Assembly: GCA_027886175.1 (NCBI GenBank)
Contig: JAJNNQ010000011.1
Location: forward strand, 3,658,001-3,722,000
Origin: Phylloscopus collybita
Lineage: Eukaryota; Chordata; Aves; Passeriformes; Phylloscopidae
DNA: 64,000 bases
Reading direction: 5' to 3'
The translations under genes and the position numbers were made by a program. The notes beneath the pieces were generated by a model. That model ran no database searches. It had not been told where the DNA came from and saw only the letters and a program-made list of their open reading frames with translations. Each line of letters begins with the position of its first letter. Position 1 is the stretch's first letter. Shown here piece after piece: positions 60,130-64,000 of this stretch.

Positions 60130-60650
60130 GCGGCGGCACCGGGGATTTATTGGGGACCCAAGAGTGTCCAGGAGACAGACGAGTGACAGATCAGGGGGGC
60201 TGGGAAGAGTCAGCAGGGAGAGAGCACTGAAAATCTCATCAGGGAGGACACTGGGATCTTCAGGGAGGAAACATGGCAGGGCACCCATGCAGGGTGGAAA
60301 AGGGAAAATCAGGAAGGGGTCCCGGCAAAAAGGATGATGATCCCAAAATGTCTCTGAAGGGTCCCTTGTGGGAATGTTGAGGCAGTTTGCACATTCTCCC
60401 AGAGGTAATTAAGGACATGGACACACAGGGGGGCAATTAGGGAAGTCAGGAAGGGATTTGGACAACAGGGGATGGATGGTGTTGGTGTGCTGGGAAGGGA
60501 AAGGGTCAAGGGCAGTGTGCAGGAATATGGCGAAGGAAAGAAGCAGCAGCAGGAATCGCTGCGGGAAGAACAAGGCTGATGGAAAAGAGGAAGAAGATGG
60601 GAAATGTGGATTCTACATGGAAGGATCGAGATTTTCCTTGAATGACTTTG
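60130..60650. other. Shared upstream region of ZNF-8
   Basis: Same repeat as 5881-6439; no gene. Confidence 0.4.
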
Positions 60651-60651
60651 C

Positions 60652-61400
60652 TTGGTGCGCTGCAGAAATGAATGGTTTTGCAGAAAGCTCAGCAGCTGTC
60701 AGAGGATGAGCACCCACAGGCACTCAGGGGGGCTGCAGGAGGGGCACAAGAAGCCCCTGCAGCACTTGGTCACAAAGGCACAGCAGGGGAAGAAGGCAAG
60801 AAGGGAGGAGGAAAAGGCCAAGGGGAAGAAGGCAAAGGCCATGGCAGAGTTTCTACAGCCCCTGAGGGATCAAGCCCAGGGCCCAAGGGGGCCCCAGCAC
60901 CCAGGGCACCGGCTCGGCCACAAGGACCTGGCAGAGGCATTGCCCTCCTGGGCAGGGGAGAGCCCACCCAAACAGCCCCTGGCAAGGAATCAGGCTGCCA
61001 GCTGCAGGCCACAAGGACACTGCAAGCACAGACAGCAGCACCCTCACCAGCAGCAAGTCCACCCCTGCAGGGACATGGACTGGAAGGGGTGGCAGAGCTC
61101 CCAGCACACCAGGGACCCACCGCACTGGAGCCCCGGAGAACACTCAGGGTGGCTCTGCATCGACAGGAGGCCTTTCCTCACAGACACAGGGGCCTCTCCA
61201 TCCACTCTCAATCTCACACCTAAGGGGGGAAAAGGCCAAAAATGTCTTTGATTTTTCAGGGGGCGAGTGGGAAAGATAAGCAGCTGTGTTTTATTCAACC
61301 ACTCTTAGCAGATGTGGGGATGGGTTGGAAATGCAGGATTTTTCATTTGCTCCTAAATGTGATTGTCATTGACTGGGAAGGGATTTGATGGCTAATTTGG
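60652..61400 (+). mobile_element. ERV gag-protease fragment (copy 7)
   Basis: 199-codon frame to 61251 with the protease-like DTGAS motif near 61185. Joins the CpG block at 61405 through the inverse of the 49310 junction. Confidence 0.65.
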
Positions 61401-61404
61401 GACC

Positions 61405-61861
61405 GGGACCCTCCCATTGTCTGCCACCCCTCCTTCAACGACCCCCCCAAAGCTCTAGGACCCTTCCCATCATTGAGCCCCCCCAGTGCGCCAGGACCCC
61501 CCACTCACCGCCCCTCTCCCACCCATGGGAACCCCCCCTCACCGCGTCCCCCCCGATCACCAGGACCCTCCCAATCCATGGGACCCCCGCACTCACCACG
61601 CACCCCCTCAGAGCCCCCCGGGCCCAGCGCCGGGGCCGCTCCGCAGCCGAGGTACCCGAGAAATGCCGCCTGCAGAGCCCGCCACTCGCCGCGATTGGCT
61701 GGTTCTGCCGTCACTCCTGGGTCTGACTGCGCGCTGATTGGGCAGAGCAGAGCAGGGACACGCCCACGTCTCGCCCCCATCGCGTAGAAGAGCCGCCATT
61801 TTTTGGATCCTCTGTGCGGAGGAGGAGGCGACGGCGGAGCTCGGAGGCGGCCCCGGCGCAG
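61405..61861 (+). promoter_or_regulatory. CpG promoter and first exon facing right
   Basis: CCGTCACTC near 61708 with ATTGG near 61694 and 61737, then GCCATTTTTTGGATCC near 61794 and donor CAG/GTGGGAG at 61861/61862. Inverted copy of the ZNF-6 promoter. It would drive a plus-strand gene beyond the right edge. Confidence 0.55.
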
Positions 61862-61961
61862 GTGGGAGCCGCGCTGGGTTGTGCCGGGGCTCGGGGCTCG
61901 GGGCTGGCTGCGGGCGGAGGGGGCGGCAGGGGGCTCTGGCTGTGGCTGGGTTGTGCCGTGT

Positions 61962-62240
61962 CCTCGTTAATATGCACCCCCCTTTTGTATAACATCCGAT
62001 ATTCCTGGCTCTGTTCAGGCTTTGTTCTTCTGCTCCGTGTTCAGGAATTCAGCAGGACCTTGGCTGAGCAGCAGTCCGTGTCAGTGAGTAACATTTTCTG
62101 AAACTGATGATTTTCTCTCGTTCCTTCCTTATCTCCAAGTCCCCGTCCCTCTCTCCGAGCAGATTTCAGTCACTGACACTGTTTTTGCTTCCTGGTTCCT
62201 CTTTGGTTTTGGGATTATTCTCAGTGACCTCAATTCTGAG
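61962..62240 (-). mobile_element. Promoter-side LTR, internally deleted (copy 6)
   Basis: Third copy of the shared deletion. Confidence 0.6.
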
Positions 62241-63290
62241 AAAAACGAAAATTCAATCTTAGAATATTTTCCAAAAGTGTCCCTGGCCATTAGCCAAGGA
62301 ACACCCTGCACTTTAAGGCAGACTTATCTCTGTGCTGTTCCTTTACTGAGTTACATGAATATTCATGAGTTTCATGCTCTACTCAAGTTTTCTTGGCAGC
62401 TTTTGATGTTATAGAAACTTTTCTTTCTTTTGGTTTTCTGCTGTGCCGTATCTATGTAATATCCTCCCGATCAGGTCAATCTCTTTATTTCTTCTTCTGG
62501 CCTCATCCTGTTGTTTCACACTTCCCAGAGAGCGAACAGTTCACAAACTCTTCTCTCCTTCTTCTCTGCTGCTCTGGTTTGTGTGGCCCTTCTCTCATCC
62601 CTTGGAGAGGTCAGTCAGCAGCTGTGGGAAACAACCTGAGTGCTTTATACAGTTCTCTGGGTTACACACAAGTATTTGACCATTTTCTATTTTGCTCAGG
62701 CCTACAGTACAATACATTCATCCCATGATCAGTTCTAGAAGCTGTCAGGTGTCTACATCAACATCAAATACTCATCCCACTGCTGCTTCCATGAGTTACA
62801 CGGTGCAGACTTCAAATGAGCAATGAGGTTAAATGAGCAAGCAGCTCAAAGGGATTCTAAACTGCACTGTGCTTGCAATCAATAACCACAGATAAAGACC
62901 AGCACCCAAATGTGAAAGCCAATATTCTGGGGTCATTTTCAACAATTCCCTGTCCTTTTGTAGCCCTTTGTGGCTCAGGAGGCCTGGCTGCCACCTGCAT
63001 CCCCTTGCTCAGCTGCTGACTGAGCTGCACTCAGCAAGGTGTCCTGCATGGCCCAAAGATGAGAGTTGCTGTAGCACAGAAGAGGAGGAAGAGCATTCGT
63101 TTAACCCCTGGTGTGCCAGGGAACCCCGACACCGTGTCCCATTCCCATCCTTTGCACGTTTGGGCCGGAACATGAGCTGCTTTCTTATTTCCTTTCTTCT
63201 CTGTTTCACCACTTTCCCATTGTCATCTCTTTGCAAACAGCTTCTTGAGTCATTTAATTTTCCACACTGTGCTCCTCCTTCTGCTCATGG
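62240..63290 (-). repeat. Shared block B (copy 5, inverted)
   Basis: Matches 10620-11690. Confidence 0.7.
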
Positions 63291-64000
63291 ATAATCTGAT
63301 CCCATCCCACGGTGAAATGTTGTGTTCTTGGTTTGAGTGGGTTGGTGGGCCAGACTCAGGAGCTGGATCTGTCTGCTTGGTTCTTCTTTGGAGGTCTTCT
63401 TGTAAACAATTTACTGCTTGCAGTGTCCTTGTGGCCTGCAGCTGGCAGCCTGATTCCTTGCCAGGGGCTGTTTGGGTGGGCTCTCCCCTGCCCGGGAGGG
63501 CAATGCCTCTGCCAGGTCCTTGTGGCCGAGCCGGTGCCCTGGGTGCTGGGGCCCCCTTGGGCCCTGGGCTTGATCCCTCAGGGGCTGTAGAAACTCTGCC
63601 ATGGCCTTTGCCTTCCCCTTGGCCTTTTCCTCCTCCCTTCTTGCCTTCTTCCCCTGCTGTGCCTTTGTGACCAAGTGCTGCAGGGGCTTCTTGTGCCCCT
63701 CCTGCAGCCCCCCTGAGTGCCTGTGGGTGCTCATCCTCTGACAGCTGCTGAGCTTTCTGCAAAACCATTCATTTCTGCAGCGCCCCAAACAAAGTAATTC
63801 AAGGAAAATCTCGATCCTTGTAGGTGGAATCCACATTTCCCATCTTCTTCCTCTTTTCCATCATCCTTTTTCTTCCCACAGCGATTCCTGCTGCTGCTTC
63901 TTGCCTTCACCATATTCCTGCACTCTCCCCTTTACCCTTTCCCTTCCCAGCACACCAACACCATCCATCCCCTGTTGTCCAAATCCCTTCTTGACTTCCC
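63290..64000 (-). mobile_element. ERV gag-like fragment (copy 8), runs off the window
   Basis: Minus-strand frame 63836-63411 carries the gag-like segment; the flank continues to the window end. Confidence 0.5.

Overview
The window looks like genomic DNA from a songbird (passerine). The evidence is: C2H2 zinc-finger genes with a basic N-terminal region typical of the avian expansions; a PAK-like kinase remnant; an MHC class II beta pseudogene whose intron carries the CTGGGA-rich repeats seen in passerine class IIB genes; antisense CR1 LINE tails; and many avian-type LTR and ERV remnants. Genes have introns with GT/AG sites, so prokaryotic features (operons, Shine-Dalgarno sites, CRISPR) do not apply. 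The species call is inference; no search was run.

Layout. 0-2.2 kb: 3' half of a PAK-family kinase gene, + strand, frameshifted. 2.2-3.1 kb: two LTR pieces. 3.1-64 kb: an array of eight C2H2 zinc-finger genes (called ZNF-1 to ZNF-8) in strand order -,+,-,-,+,-,+,-. Neighbours lie head to head across CpG-rich promoter blocks (about 8.4-9.8, 27.3-30.3, 48.8-49.3 and 61.4-61.9 kb) and tail to tail across shared 3' flanks made of CR1 tails, a CATGG-rich tandem repeat and LTRs. The segment 12.7-23.5 kb recurs inverted at 49.3-60.3 kb (paired coordinates sum to about 73,000). A smaller inverted pair surrounds the promoter block near 9.3 kb. The 34.6-44.4 kb centre differs: an LTR with a primer-binding site, an AT-rich interior, a second LTR, a rearranged MHC class II beta locus (38.9-40.7 kb) and further LTR-like sequence.

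Genes. ZNF-1, -3 and -6 (all -) have an upstream coding exon that joins in phase to the finger exon, giving predicted proteins of 410, 326 and 439 residues. ZNF-2, -5, -7 and -8 lack it and should start at a conserved Met inside the finger exon. ZNF-4 is a divergent relative with degenerate fingers. The finger framework is nearly constant between copies while DNA-contact residues differ, so the paralogues probably bind different sites. ZNF-7 and ZNF-8 carry substitutions at zinc ligands.

Mobile DNA. A gammaretrovirus-like gag-protease fragment occurs eight times and runs on into degraded reverse transcriptase once (22.8-24.7 kb). One LTR family lies beside every CpG promoter, and three of its copies share the same internal deletion. 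I see no tRNA, rRNA or CRISPR. Coordinates of repeats are read by eye and are approximate at the ends; start sites of transcripts are not determined.
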